Shown piece after piece: positions 44,663 through 53,795 of a stretch of 64,000 bases of DNA (its first letter is position 1; the number at the start of each line of letters is the position of its first letter). The stretch is taken from the NCBI GenBank assembly GCA_964625335.1, contig CAZVBE010000004.1, positions 62,001 through 126,000 of the forward strand. Reading direction: 5' to 3'. The notes beneath the pieces are model-generated. The model was not told the DNA's origin. It did not search any database and saw nothing but the letters and a program-made list of their open reading frames with translations. The DNA comes from CAZGUG01 sp964625335. Lineage in GTDB: Bacteria; Bacillota; Clostridia; Ch29. Made by a program: the position numbers and the translations under genes.

Positions 44663-45052
44663 ATGGACAGTTTCTTTTCTTTATTCTTTAAAGCTGTTTA
44701 TTTCCTGATAGTATTCGGTATTATTGTTGTACTTGCATATTATTCAACCAGGATTCTGGGAAAAAGAGTATCGGCAAATTCAGGAAAGTATATGAGGATA
44801 GTCGACACCCTGTTCGTAGGGAATGACAGAACCCTGATAATTGTACAGGTGAAGGATGAATTTCTGCTAATGTCCTCCTCTGTAAAGGGAATAGAAATTA
44901 TTAAAGGATTGGACGATTTTACCGAGGATGAAGATATTGCCGGGGACAGCTTTGATGGTTATCTTAAGAAATATGGAACTTCTTACAACAGGGGATTCTT
45001 CAGTTCTCTACGCAAAAAAGTAAGTGGCAGGGATGAAACCAATGACAAATAA
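44663..45052 (+). CDS. fliO: Flagellar biosynthetic protein FliO
   Basis: 129 residues: one N-terminal membrane segment (about 8-28), then a small cytoplasmic domain (IVDTLFVGNDRTLIIVQVKDEFLLMSSSVKGIEII) and a hydrophilic tail. FliO helps assemble the FliP ring. Poorly conserved family, assigned by form and position before fliP. Overlaps fliP by about 11 bases. Confidence 0.85.
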   Translation: MDSFFSLFFKAVYFLIVFGIIVVLAYYSTRILGKRVSANSGKYMRIVDTLFVGNDRTLIIVQVKDEFLLMSSSVKGIEIIKGLDDFTEDEDIAGDSFDGYLKKYGTSYNRGFFSSLRKKVSGRDETNDK

Positions 45053-45806
45053 AAGAAAATTAATAATGCTGATTTTGATACTTGCAGGTGCGGTTTTGTT
45101 GCAAACAAATACACAGGCTGCACCGAATATACCTATACCCAGTATAGGACTGGATATGGAGCCGGCAGAAACGCCTGAGGATGTGGCCTTAAGCCTCCAG
45201 ATTTTGTTCCTGCTGACAATACTGAGCCTTGCACCGGCGATTCTTATAATGACCACCAGTTTTACAAGGATAATAATAGTGCTTTCTTTCATAAGAAATG
45301 CACTGGCAACACAGCAAACGCCACCCAATCAGGTTCTAATAGGCCTTGCCCTCTTCTTAACCCTCTTTGTAATGTCTCCGGTGATTTCTGAAGTCAACCA
45401 GGAGGCATACAGTCCATACATGGAGGGAGAGATCGTGTTTGAGGAAGCATTAGAAAGGGCAATTCAGCCTTTAAGGCAGTTTATGTTCAGACAGACCAGG
45501 CAGAAGGATCTGGCGTTGTTTGTTAATATATCGGGTCAGGAGGGGGTAAACGATATCAATGAGATAACCAGCAGGGCGCTTATTCCCGCATTTATAATAA
45601 GCGAATTAAAAACCGCCTTTCAAATGGGATTTCTGTTATTTGTACCCTTTTTGGTTATAGATATGGTTGTAGCCAGCACATTGATGTCAATGGGAATGAT
45701 GATGCTGCCACCGATAATGGTTTCGCTGCCCTTTAAAATACTACTCTTCATTATGGTGGATGGATGGAATTTGGTTGTACAATCCCTGGTAATGGGATTC
45801 AGATAG
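45042..45806 (+). CDS. fliP: Flagellar export gate protein FliP
   Basis: Core of the type III export gate. About 254 residues with a cleavable-looking signal peptide (KRKLIMLILILAGAVLLQTNTQA), then four membrane segments. Conserved MTTSFTRIIIVLSFIRNALATQQTPPNQVLIGLALFLT and SELKTAFQMGFLLFVPFLVIDMVVAS. ATG 45033 and GTG 45024 are alternative starts. Confidence 0.96.
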   Translation: MTNKRKLIMLILILAGAVLLQTNTQAAPNIPIPSIGLDMEPAETPEDVALSLQILFLLTILSLAPAILIMTTSFTRIIIVLSFIRNALATQQTPPNQVLIGLALFLTLFVMSPVISEVNQEAYSPYMEGEIVFEEALERAIQPLRQFMFRQTRQKDLALFVNISGQEGVNDINEITSRALIPAFIISELKTAFQMGFLLFVPFLVIDMVVASTLMSMGMMMLPPIMVSLPFKILLFIMVDGWNLVVQSLVMGFR

Positions 45807-45816
45807 GGGGTTAATC

Positions 45817-46086
45817 ATGGGAGAAGGCATGGTTTTGGATATTGCCAGGGAAGCGCTTTATACAATTTTGGTTATTTCGGCACCTATACTCGGGCTGGCT
45901 TTGCTTGTCGGGCTGCTTGTTAGCATTTTTCAGGCTACTACCCAGATTCAGGAGCCCACACTGACCTTTATCCCGAAAATTCTGGCGGTATTATTTTCAA
46001 TAATAGTATTCGGTCCGTGGATGCTTGGAATAATTATGGATTTTACAACAAGACTCTTTGGCAATATTAATTCGTTTGTTTTTTAG
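45817..46086 (+). CDS. fliQ: Flagellar export gate protein FliQ
   Basis: 89 residues, two membrane helices (about 18-40 and 53-77), with APILGLALLVGLLVSIFQATTQIQEPTLTFIPKI typical of the family. Four copies surround the FliP ring. Placed between fliP and fliR. Confidence 0.96.
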   Translation: MGEGMVLDIAREALYTILVISAPILGLALLVGLLVSIFQATTQIQEPTLTFIPKILAVLFSIIVFGPWMLGIIMDFTTRLFGNINSFVF

Positions 46087-46095
46087 GGTGTTCTA

Positions 46096-46875
46096 ATGGA
46101 GAATATTTTGTATGACCTGACAATTAAATTTGAGGTATTCCTGTTGATACTGGCCAGGAGCTCGGCAATATTTTTAATAACCCCAATATTTGGCCGGAGG
46201 AACCTGCCCGTTATATTCAAAATAGGATTAGCTTTTATGATAAGCATAATCCTTGTAAATATAGTTGAAGTTCCGCTAAACCTGTTTAATGGTTTTGTGC
46301 AGTTTTTGTTTCTTATAATAAAAGAGGTTATAGCAGGGCTTGTTATAGGTTTTGTGACCTACGTTGTTTTTGCTTCCATATACTTTGCCGGGCAGATAAT
46401 TGATATGAAAACCGGCTTTGGTATAGTTAACGTTTTAGACCCTCAGACCAATACGCAGGTGCCGATAATGGGCAACTTTTTGTACGTATTTACCCTGGTG
46501 GTCTTTATAACCATAGATGGCCATCATATGCTACTGTCTGCATTGATAAAAAGCTTTGAAATTGTGGCGGTCGGCAAGCTGCAAATTACCGCCCTGGCGG
46601 TTGATGCGATTACAAAAATCATGATGGATACCTTTATTATAGGTTTCAAGATAAGCGCCCCCGTAATCGCCGCTATACTGCTCACCGATGTTGCCCTGGG
46701 AATTTTGGCAAAAACAATGCCGCAGATGAACGTGTTCATGGTTGGCATGCCTCTCAAGATACTGGTGGGAATATTTACATTAATGATTATGATGCCGGCA
46801 TTCTCTTCAATAATTGAGGCTCTCTTTAGAAATATGGCGGATAGTATATATGAAATTCTGTTGCAGTTAAGATAG
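46096..46875 (+). CDS. fliR: Flagellar export gate protein FliR
   Basis: 259 residues, about six membrane segments. RSSAIFLITPIFGRRNLPVIFKIG and GFGIVNVLDPQTNTQVPIMGNFLYVF are family signatures. It completes the P5Q4R1 gate. Starts 9 bases after fliQ. Confidence 0.95.
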   Translation: MENILYDLTIKFEVFLLILARSSAIFLITPIFGRRNLPVIFKIGLAFMISIILVNIVEVPLNLFNGFVQFLFLIIKEVIAGLVIGFVTYVVFASIYFAGQIIDMKTGFGIVNVLDPQTNTQVPIMGNFLYVFTLVVFITIDGHHMLLSALIKSFEIVAVGKLQITALAVDAITKIMMDTFIIGFKISAPVIAAILLTDVALGILAKTMPQMNVFMVGMPLKILVGIFTLMIMMPAFSSIIEALFRNMADSIYEILLQLR

Positions 46876-46887
46876 GGAGGCCCCCTA

Positions 46888-47970
46888 ATGGAGGATTATT
46901 TCGATTTACAGCTTTTCGCCCAGGAAAAAACCGAAAAAGCGACCCCGAAAAAGAGAAGGGACGTCCGGGAAAAGGGAAATATTCCCCAAAGCAGGGAACT
47001 CAATTCCGCTTTGGCGCTGATAGGCTGTTTTGCGGTATTGTATATATTTGCATCCTTTATAGTTAATACATTAAGGGAGCATGTTCAGTATATGCTCACC
47101 ATATCTGTAAACGACGGACTGTTTTCTGTTGAAGGTATCCAGGGTTTACTGATAAGCAGTGTGACCGGATTAATAAAGGCATCGGCTCCGGTGGCAGGAG
47201 CCGCCCTGTGCCTTGGTATTATTGCAAGCTATGTTCAGGTGGGCTTTGTGTTTACCACAAAGCCGCTGATGCCCAATTTTAACAGGCTTAATCCTGTGGA
47301 AGGCTTCAAAAGGATATTTTCCCGGAGGACCCTTGTGCAGCTGCTTAAATCGCTCATAAAAATAGGGGCAGTGGGTTATTTAACTTACAGGTACCTGATA
47401 GCCAGATATCCGGAAACTCCAAAAATGTTAGACATGGAACCGGAAAATATTATGGGAATGATTGGCGTAACGGTAATAAGGGTAGGTATTTTAGCGGGTG
47501 CGGTGCTTCTGGCCTTAGCCATAATGGACCTTTATTATCAGAGATATGAACATGAAAAAAGTATAATGATGACTAAACAGGAGATCAAAGAAGAGTATAA
47601 GCAGATAGAGGGTAATCCCCAAATAAAATCCAAAATAAAGGAAACACAGAGACTTATCTCTATGAGAAGAATGATGTCAGAGGTACCCAAGGCAGATGTT
47701 GTAATAACAAACCCTACCCATTTGGCGGTAGCTTTAAAGTACCAGCCGGATTATGCCAAGGCTCCCTATGTGGTGGCAAAGGGCAAGGACTTGATAGCTT
47801 TAAAAATTAAGGAAATAGCCACGGAAAACGAAATACAGCTGGTAGAAAATGTAGGTCTGGCAAGAAGTTTGTTTGAAACCACCGATATAGGGGATGTAAT
47901 ACCCCCTGAGCTATACCAGGCAGTGGCGGAGGTTCTGGCATTTGTTTATAGTATCGGCAATAATAGCTGA
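46888..47970 (+). CDS. flhB: Flagellar biosynthetic protein FlhB
   Basis: Substrate-specificity switch of the export gate. 360 residues with four membrane segments and a cytoplasmic domain cut at the NPTH motif: Asn275-Pro276 in VITNPTHLAVALKY. N-terminal EKTEKATPKKRRDVREKGNIPQSRE is conserved. Compare the soluble FlhB-C paralogue at 21502, which lacks NPTH. Confidence 0.97.
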   Translation: MEDYFDLQLFAQEKTEKATPKKRRDVREKGNIPQSRELNSALALIGCFAVLYIFASFIVNTLREHVQYMLTISVNDGLFSVEGIQGLLISSVTGLIKASAPVAGAALCLGIIASYVQVGFVFTTKPLMPNFNRLNPVEGFKRIFSRRTLVQLLKSLIKIGAVGYLTYRYLIARYPETPKMLDMEPENIMGMIGVTVIRVGILAGAVLLALAIMDLYYQRYEHEKSIMMTKQEIKEEYKQIEGNPQIKSKIKETQRLISMRRMMSEVPKADVVITNPTHLAVALKYQPDYAKAPYVVAKGKDLIALKIKEIATENEIQLVENVGLARSLFETTDIGDVIPPELYQAVAEVLAFVYSIGNNS

Positions 47971-47989
47971 AAATTCGAGGTGTTGGTAA

Positions 47990-50020
47990 ATGAAGTTTGG
48001 AGATTTGATAGTAGCCATTATGGTTATTTCAATAGTAATAATGATAATAGTACCATTGCCTACAGGTATGCTAGATTTCCTGCTGACATTCAATATAACC
48101 CTGTCGCTGCTTATACTGCTTATTGCGATGTATGTCACAGAGCCGCTGCAGTTTTCAATATTTCCATCCCTTTTGCTGCTGACTACTCTATTGAGATTAT
48201 CCCTTAACGTATCCACCACCCGGTTGATATTAAGGGATGCCGATGCGGGAGAGGTTATCAGAGCCTTCGGGGATTTTGTTGTGGGGGGCAATGCTGTTGT
48301 TGGATTTATTATATTTCTTATAATAGTAATTATTCAATTCGTCGTAATCACCAAGGGCGCGGAACGGGTAGCGGAAGTTGCGGCGAGATTTACACTGGAT
48401 GCTATGCCCGGTAAACAAATGGCAATCGATGCCGATTTGAACGCCGGACTTATAAATGAAATAGAGGCCAAAGAAAGAAGAAAGAAGGTAGAAAGGGCTG
48501 CGGATTTTTATGGTGCTATGGATGGCGCGACCAAATTCGTCAAGGGAGATGCCATTGCCGGGATTATTATTACGCTTATAAATATTGGCGCCGGGCTGGT
48601 TATAGGAATGGTGCAAAGGGGCATGGATTTTCAAAGCGCTATATCCACATACTCGCTGTTGACGGTGGGTGACGGGCTGGTAAGCCAGATACCTGCGCTG
48701 CTAATTTCCACGTCAGCCGGTATTGTAGTGACAAAAACAGCGTCCGAATCCAATCTGGGCAGCGAGGTCACAAGACAGTTAATAGCACAGCCAAAGGTGA
48801 TGCAAATATCAGCCGGGGTTCTGGCAGTACTGGGAATGGTACCTGCCCTGCCACAGTTACCGCTTTTTTCAATGGCCATATTACTGGCAGTAATGGGCTA
48901 TGCAATTAAAAGGGCAGCTGATGTCAAGGAAACGTCGGAGCAGGAAGAGATTGAGCCTGCACGGCTGGAGGAAATGAGAAAACCGGAAAATGTTATGGGT
49001 TTACTTCAGGTAGACCCTATAGAAGTGGAGTTTGGCTATGCAATCATACCCCTGGCGGATGTCAACCAGGGAGGTGACCTTCTGGACAGGGTAGTAATGA
49101 TAAGAAGACAGTTAGCCCTTGACCTTGGAATGGTGGTCCCTATAATCCGTCTGCGGGACAATATACAGCTGGGACCTAATCTATACAGGATTAAAATAAA
49201 AGGTATAGAGGTTGCGGAAGGGGAATTGGTGATGGACGGGTTTCTTGCTATGGATCCGGGAACAGCCGAAGGGGATATCGACGGAACCGAAACATTAGAA
49301 CCGGCCTTTGGTCTGCCTGCTAAATGGATTGACGAGGAGCAAAGAGAGAAAGCCGAGCTCCTTGGTTACACTGTGGTTGATCCGCCTACGGTAATTTCAA
49401 CCCATCTTACTGAAACAATAAAATCCTATGTACATGAGCTGCTTGGCAGACAGGAAGTAAAAAAATTAGTGGATAATATCAAGGAAAACTATCCGGCCCT
49501 TGTGGATGAATTAGTACCAAAACTAATGACCTATGGAGAAGTGCAAAAAGTACTGAGCAATCTATTAAAGGAAGGGGTTTCAATAAGGGATCTGGTGACT
49601 ATTCTGGAAACTCTGGCGGATTATGCAAACGTATCCCGGGACCCGGATATGCTGACAGAGTACGTCAGGCAAGCCCTTGCCCGTACCATTTCCAGGAAGT
49701 TTATCCCTGACAAAAAGGCAAGAGTGGTTACGTTGGCCCAAAATCTCGAAGATAAGATAATGGATTCGATTCAGCAAACCGAACAGGGTAATTACATAAC
49801 CCTTGATCCGGCCGTAACCAATGAGATAATTAACAGTCTTTCAACACAGTTGGAAAAATTCAGTCAATTGGGAGAACAGCCCATAGTACTTACTTCACCG
49901 GTTGTAAGGCTGTATTTCAAAAAGCTTACCGAACAGTTTGTGCCAAAACTGGTGGTCCTTTCTTACAATGAATTGGATCCCGGCATAGAAATTCAATCGA
50001 TGGGGATGGTGAGCGCTTAA
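47990..50020 (+). CDS. flhA: Flagellar export protein FlhA
   Basis: 676 residues: about eight membrane segments in the first 310 residues, including the FHIPEP-family signature region (GDFVVGGNAVVGFIIF, RFTLDAMPGKQMAIDADLNAGLI), and a large cytoplasmic domain that docks chaperone-substrate complexes. The stop overlaps the flhF start by one base (TAATG). Confidence 0.97.
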   Translation: MKFGDLIVAIMVISIVIMIIVPLPTGMLDFLLTFNITLSLLILLIAMYVTEPLQFSIFPSLLLLTTLLRLSLNVSTTRLILRDADAGEVIRAFGDFVVGGNAVVGFIIFLIIVIIQFVVITKGAERVAEVAARFTLDAMPGKQMAIDADLNAGLINEIEAKERRKKVERAADFYGAMDGATKFVKGDAIAGIIITLINIGAGLVIGMVQRGMDFQSAISTYSLLTVGDGLVSQIPALLISTSAGIVVTKTASESNLGSEVTRQLIAQPKVMQISAGVLAVLGMVPALPQLPLFSMAILLAVMGYAIKRAADVKETSEQEEIEPARLEEMRKPENVMGLLQVDPIEVEFGYAIIPLADVNQGGDLLDRVVMIRRQLALDLGMVVPIIRLRDNIQLGPNLYRIKIKGIEVAEGELVMDGFLAMDPGTAEGDIDGTETLEPAFGLPAKWIDEEQREKAELLGYTVVDPPTVISTHLTETIKSYVHELLGRQEVKKLVDNIKENYPALVDELVPKLMTYGEVQKVLSNLLKEGVSIRDLVTILETLADYANVSRDPDMLTEYVRQALARTISRKFIPDKKARVVTLAQNLEDKIMDSIQQTEQGNYITLDPAVTNEIINSLSTQLEKFSQLGEQPIVLTSPVVRLYFKKLTEQFVPKLVVLSYNELDPGIEIQSMGMVSA

Positions 50021-51111
50021 TGAAAGTAAAAAGGTATGTAGGTCAATCCGTCGAAGATACACTGCAAAAAATCAAGGATGAAATGGGAAACAACGCTATA
50101 ATACTAAATAAAAGGAGAATAAAGCCAGGCAAGGGTATATTAAGGATTTTCAAAAAACCCGTGTATGAGATACTGGCAGCAATAGACGAGTATGAGTATA
50201 AGGCCGATATTGCCAGTCAAACCACCGACGGTGGATATCGGGTGCTGGAAGAAAAGGTAGACAAGCTTAACACGACGATAGATACAATCATAAATAAAAT
50301 GGCACCCGACAACCAAGAAGAGCTTCCGGACATATTAGCGCCTTACTATGCATTAATGAAGGACAACGATATAGATCCGGAAATCATTCACTTCATAATG
50401 GAGGGCGTAAGAAACAAAATTAACTTGAATACCACCTACGACCAGGAATATTTGTACTACAAGTTCAAACAGGAGATAGCGGCATGCTTCAAAAAGATTA
50501 AACCCATCGAATTATTGACCGGAGAGCCGGCAATTGCAGTATTTGTGGGGCCTACCGGAGTGGGAAAAACAACTACCCTTGCAAAACTGGCGGCACACTA
50601 CGCGGTTATTATGAAGAAAAAGGTTAGTATCATAACCTGTGATACTTATAGAATAGCTGCAGTTGACCAGCTTAAGACCTACAGCGAGATTATGAACGTA
50701 CCGATAAAGGTAGTATATCAGTACAAGGATATTGAGGATGCAATACTTGAATATAAGGATATGGACGTCATACTAGTCGACACGGCAGGAGGAAGTCACA
50801 GGGATAAAATGAAAATTATGGAACTGAAAAAGATGCTGAAATGTTTAGGCAAACAGCAAACCTTTCTGGTTATAAGCGCCACAACAAATTACAAAAATTC
50901 AATAGACATTATTTCAAGCTACAGTTTTCTGAAGGATTACAGGATACTGATAACCAAGGTAGATGAGAGCATAGCGAATGGTTTAATATTAAACCTTGCT
51001 GTAAAGAGTTCCAGAGCATTGTCCTACATAACAACCGGTCAGAACGTGCCGGACGACATTGAAAAGGTTGACGGAGACAGAATAGCTTCCCTGATATTAA
51101 GCAGGCAGTAG
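50020..51111 (+). CDS. flhF: Flagellar SRP-like GTPase FlhF
   Basis: Sets flagellar position and number. 363 residues: N-terminal B domain beginning MKVKRYVGQSVEDTLQKIKDEMGNNAIIL, then NG GTPase domain with GPTGVGKTTTLAKLA (about 176-190), DTYRIAAVDQL and DTAGG. Third SRP-type GTPase in the window after FtsY and Ffh. Followed by its regulator flhG. Confidence 0.96.
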   Translation: MKVKRYVGQSVEDTLQKIKDEMGNNAIILNKRRIKPGKGILRIFKKPVYEILAAIDEYEYKADIASQTTDGGYRVLEEKVDKLNTTIDTIINKMAPDNQEELPDILAPYYALMKDNDIDPEIIHFIMEGVRNKINLNTTYDQEYLYYKFKQEIAACFKKIKPIELLTGEPAIAVFVGPTGVGKTTTLAKLAAHYAVIMKKKVSIITCDTYRIAAVDQLKTYSEIMNVPIKVVYQYKDIEDAILEYKDMDVILVDTAGGSHRDKMKIMELKKMLKCLGKQQTFLVISATTNYKNSIDIISSYSFLKDYRILITKVDESIANGLILNLAVKSSRALSYITTGQNVPDDIEKVDGDRIASLILSRQ

Positions 51112-51132
51112 ATAAGAAACGGGGGTGCAGGC

Positions 51133-52056
51133 ATGGCTAAAACAAGCACGGTGGTGGACCAGGCGGACAATTTGAGAAGAATTGTCAGTGGTTTAAAGGA
51201 AAAGTCTGAAAAAATTATCGAACGCTCTGTGAGAAAATCGAAAAGGAGCGCCCGGCTGATTGCAGTAACAAGTGGTAAGGGGGGAGTGGGCAAAACAAGC
51301 CTAACGGTAAATCTGGCCATACAGCTTAGCTGCAAAGGGTACAGGGTAATTGTTATTGATGGGGATTTGGGGCTTGCAAATGTAGAAGTAATGCTTGGTA
51401 TAGTGCCTAAGTACAGTTTATACGAACTGGTCAATTCGGAAAAACGCCTTTCGGATATTATTACCGAGGGTCCGGCAGGCATAAAGTTCATTTCGGGCGG
51501 GACAGGCATTATCGAAATGGCCGGTCTGGAAAAACAGAAGTTTGATAAGATATTATTTACACTGACTGCCCTTGATAATTATGCCGATTTTATACTGATT
51601 GATACGGGCGCAGGGATTTCCCGGAGCGTTACAGACTTTGTGCTGGCTGCCCAGGAAGTAATACTGGTCACAAACTCTGAACCCACTTCGGTCACCGATG
51701 CCTATGCGATACTTAAGATAATAAGTGTTGAAAACAGGGACTGCAGGGTGAAAATAATTGCCAATATGGTGGAAAGCCCCTCAGAGGCGGAAGATATATT
51801 TGGACGGTTAAACACAGCAGCAAAAAAATTCCTGGGAACGGAAATAGAAAATTTGGGTTACCTGCAAAGGGATTCAATTGTGAGTAAGGCAATAAAGCTG
51901 CAAATTCCTTTTATGCTCGGTTATCCCAGAAGTCTGGCCGCAAAAGGCGTCAGACAAATTGCCGCAAGACTTGTTGAAAATACCGAATTAATTAAGGAAC
52001 CAAAGGGTGTAAAACAATTTTTGGCAAGGATATACACGTCCTTGAGTTCTTCTTAA
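51133..52056 (+). CDS. flhG: MinD-like flagellar number regulator FlhG
   Basis: ParA/MinD-type ATPase, 307 residues. The N-terminal DQADNLRRIV is the FlhF-activating motif (DQAxxLR). Deviant Walker A SGKGGVGKTSL is near 47-57 and Asp-Gly-Asp-Leu-Gly follows. C-terminal amphipathic helix for membrane contact. Also called YlxH. Pairs with flhF. Confidence 0.95.
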   Translation: MAKTSTVVDQADNLRRIVSGLKEKSEKIIERSVRKSKRSARLIAVTSGKGGVGKTSLTVNLAIQLSCKGYRVIVIDGDLGLANVEVMLGIVPKYSLYELVNSEKRLSDIITEGPAGIKFISGGTGIIEMAGLEKQKFDKILFTLTALDNYADFILIDTGAGISRSVTDFVLAAQEVILVTNSEPTSVTDAYAILKIISVENRDCRVKIIANMVESPSEAEDIFGRLNTAAKKFLGTEIENLGYLQRDSIVSKAIKLQIPFMLGYPRSLAAKGVRQIAARLVENTELIKEPKGVKQFLARIYTSLSSS

Positions 52057-52078
52057 TGAAAGGCAGGGATCAGTAAAA

Positions 52079-52735
52079 ATGTACATTCCGATTAAAATTG
52101 GCGAAAAACTCTGTATAGCTTTAGCCGGTAAAAATGCGAAGGATATAGGATTGCCGGTGAGTCAGCTAATAGAAAATTGCGGAACCGGTAAGTTTGTAAT
52201 AGCCATGCCAATTTTGAAGGGGAGGCTGGTTCCATTACATATAGGCAGCGAAATTAAACTTGTGTATTACAGGAAGAACGGCATATATAGTTTTAGAGCA
52301 AAGATTACAGGAAGGAAAGGAGGAAGACTCCCGAATTTAAGGATACAGGCCCTGTCGCCTCCCAACAAAAACCAGCGGAGAGATTACTTCAGATTGAACA
52401 TGGTTTTGACGACAAATGTATTTTATAAGCCCGAACCTGAAAGCCAGAGACTTTCAAATATAAAATGCGTTACCCTGGATATTAGCGCCGGAGGCCTTAG
52501 ATTGGCTTCAAACGTTGAAATAAAAAAAGATGACTATATTATATGTGAAATAAACATTATGGATAAAGTCCTGTCGATAAATGGCAGAACAGTAAGAAGT
52601 ACTGCCGTCTATAATGAAGAATATGAATATGAAATCGGGGTACAGTTTATAGGATTACATGAAAAAACAAGATCGGAGCTTATAAGCTTTATATTTGAGG
52701 AGGAAAGAAAACTTAAAAGAAAAGGGCTGATATAG
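52079..52735 (+). CDS. YcgR-type PilZ protein, c-di-GMP receptor of the motor
   Basis: 218 residues: an N-terminal YcgR-like barrel (about 1-92) and a PilZ domain. Both ligand motifs are intact: RRDYFR at 100-105 (RxxxR) and DISAGG at 134-139 (DxSxxG). In Bacillus the equivalent YpfA/DgrA slows the motor when c-di-GMP is high. Its location inside the cluster, which also has a c-di-GMP riboswitch, suggests two levels of control by the same signal. Poor Shine-Dalgarno (GGCAGGGATC). Confidence 0.9.
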   Translation: MYIPIKIGEKLCIALAGKNAKDIGLPVSQLIENCGTGKFVIAMPILKGRLVPLHIGSEIKLVYYRKNGIYSFRAKITGRKGGRLPNLRIQALSPPNKNQRRDYFRLNMVLTTNVFYKPEPESQRLSNIKCVTLDISAGGLRLASNVEIKKDDYIICEINIMDKVLSINGRTVRSTAVYNEEYEYEIGVQFIGLHEKTRSELISFIFEEERKLKRKGLI

Positions 52736-53794
52736 TTGCACAAAATAAGAGTTATGATAGTAGACGATTCAGCTTTTATGAGACAGCTTATTGATAGAAT
52801 TTTGGCAAAGCATGAAGCCGTAGAGGTCGTCGCAAGGGCCGGAAATGGGATGGAAGCCCTGGAGAAAATCAAACAAAATAAAGTGGATGTAATAACAATG
52901 GATGTGGAGATGCCCGGTATGAACGGGCTGGAGGCTTTAAAACAGATTATGAGTACAAAACCAACCCCCATAGTAATGATAAGCAGTTTTACCAAAAACG
53001 GGGCGATGGAGACCATAGAAGCATTAAACGTAGGAGCTGTTGATTTTATTACCAAGCCTTCAAATATACTTGATTTAGGCACAAGACAATTTGAAACCGA
53101 GCTTATAGAAAAGATAACCGTTGCTTACAAGGCAAGGCTGAAAAGCTGTACACCCTACAGGCAGTCGAATGAAAGGGTATACGGGGATGCAGGGATAGGC
53201 AGTTCGCCCATAAGAAGCTTAATTGCAGTTGGTGCTTCAACGGGAGGCCCCAGGGCGCTGCAGGAGGTAGTGCCGGTAATACCCGGATGTTTGGAGGGTG
53301 CAGTACTGATTGTACAGCACATGCCTCCGGAGTTTACCAAATCCCTGGCCGAAAGGTTGGATACATTAAGCCAGATAAGGGTGAAGGAGGCGGAGAATGG
53401 AGAGATAATAAAATCAGGATACTGCTATATAGCGCCGGGGGGGCTGCACATGCGGGTTATACAGGGAAAAAGGGACAGGGAATATCTGATAAAGCTGGAC
53501 AGGGGAGAACCTGTTTCAGGACACAGGCCTTCGGTGAATGTATTGTTCGAATCCTTAAGCATGGTTGATATTGAAAAGGCTGTGGCTGTCATAATGACTG
53601 GTATGGGAAGCGATGGTGCCCGGGGTATCGAAAAGCTGAAGCAGGAGCGAGGATGGATGACAATCGCACAGGATGAAGATACCTCGGTTGTGTTTGGGAT
53701 GCCAGGTTCTGCCATAAAGCTTGGGGCCATAGACAAGATAACAGCCCTTTGTAATATCGGAAAAGAAATACTGAAAAGTCTGGAGGTGTCGTGA
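52736..53794 (+). CDS. cheB: Chemotaxis methylesterase CheB
   Basis: Removes methyl groups from, and deamidates, chemoreceptors. 352 residues: receiver domain with Asp56 in ITMDVEMPGMNG and a methylesterase domain with the triad Ser167 (GASTGGPRAL), His194 (IVQHMPPEFT) and an Asp near 290 (MTGMGSDGARG). The start is TTG 52736, directly after the PilZ gene stop. No cheR partner is present in this window. Confidence 0.95.
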   Translation: MHKIRVMIVDDSAFMRQLIDRILAKHEAVEVVARAGNGMEALEKIKQNKVDVITMDVEMPGMNGLEALKQIMSTKPTPIVMISSFTKNGAMETIEALNVGAVDFITKPSNILDLGTRQFETELIEKITVAYKARLKSCTPYRQSNERVYGDAGIGSSPIRSLIAVGASTGGPRALQEVVPVIPGCLEGAVLIVQHMPPEFTKSLAERLDTLSQIRVKEAENGEIIKSGYCYIAPGGLHMRVIQGKRDREYLIKLDRGEPVSGHRPSVNVLFESLSMVDIEKAVAVIMTGMGSDGARGIEKLKQERGWMTIAQDEDTSVVFGMPGSAIKLGAIDKITALCNIGKEILKSLEVS

Positions 53795-53795
53795 C

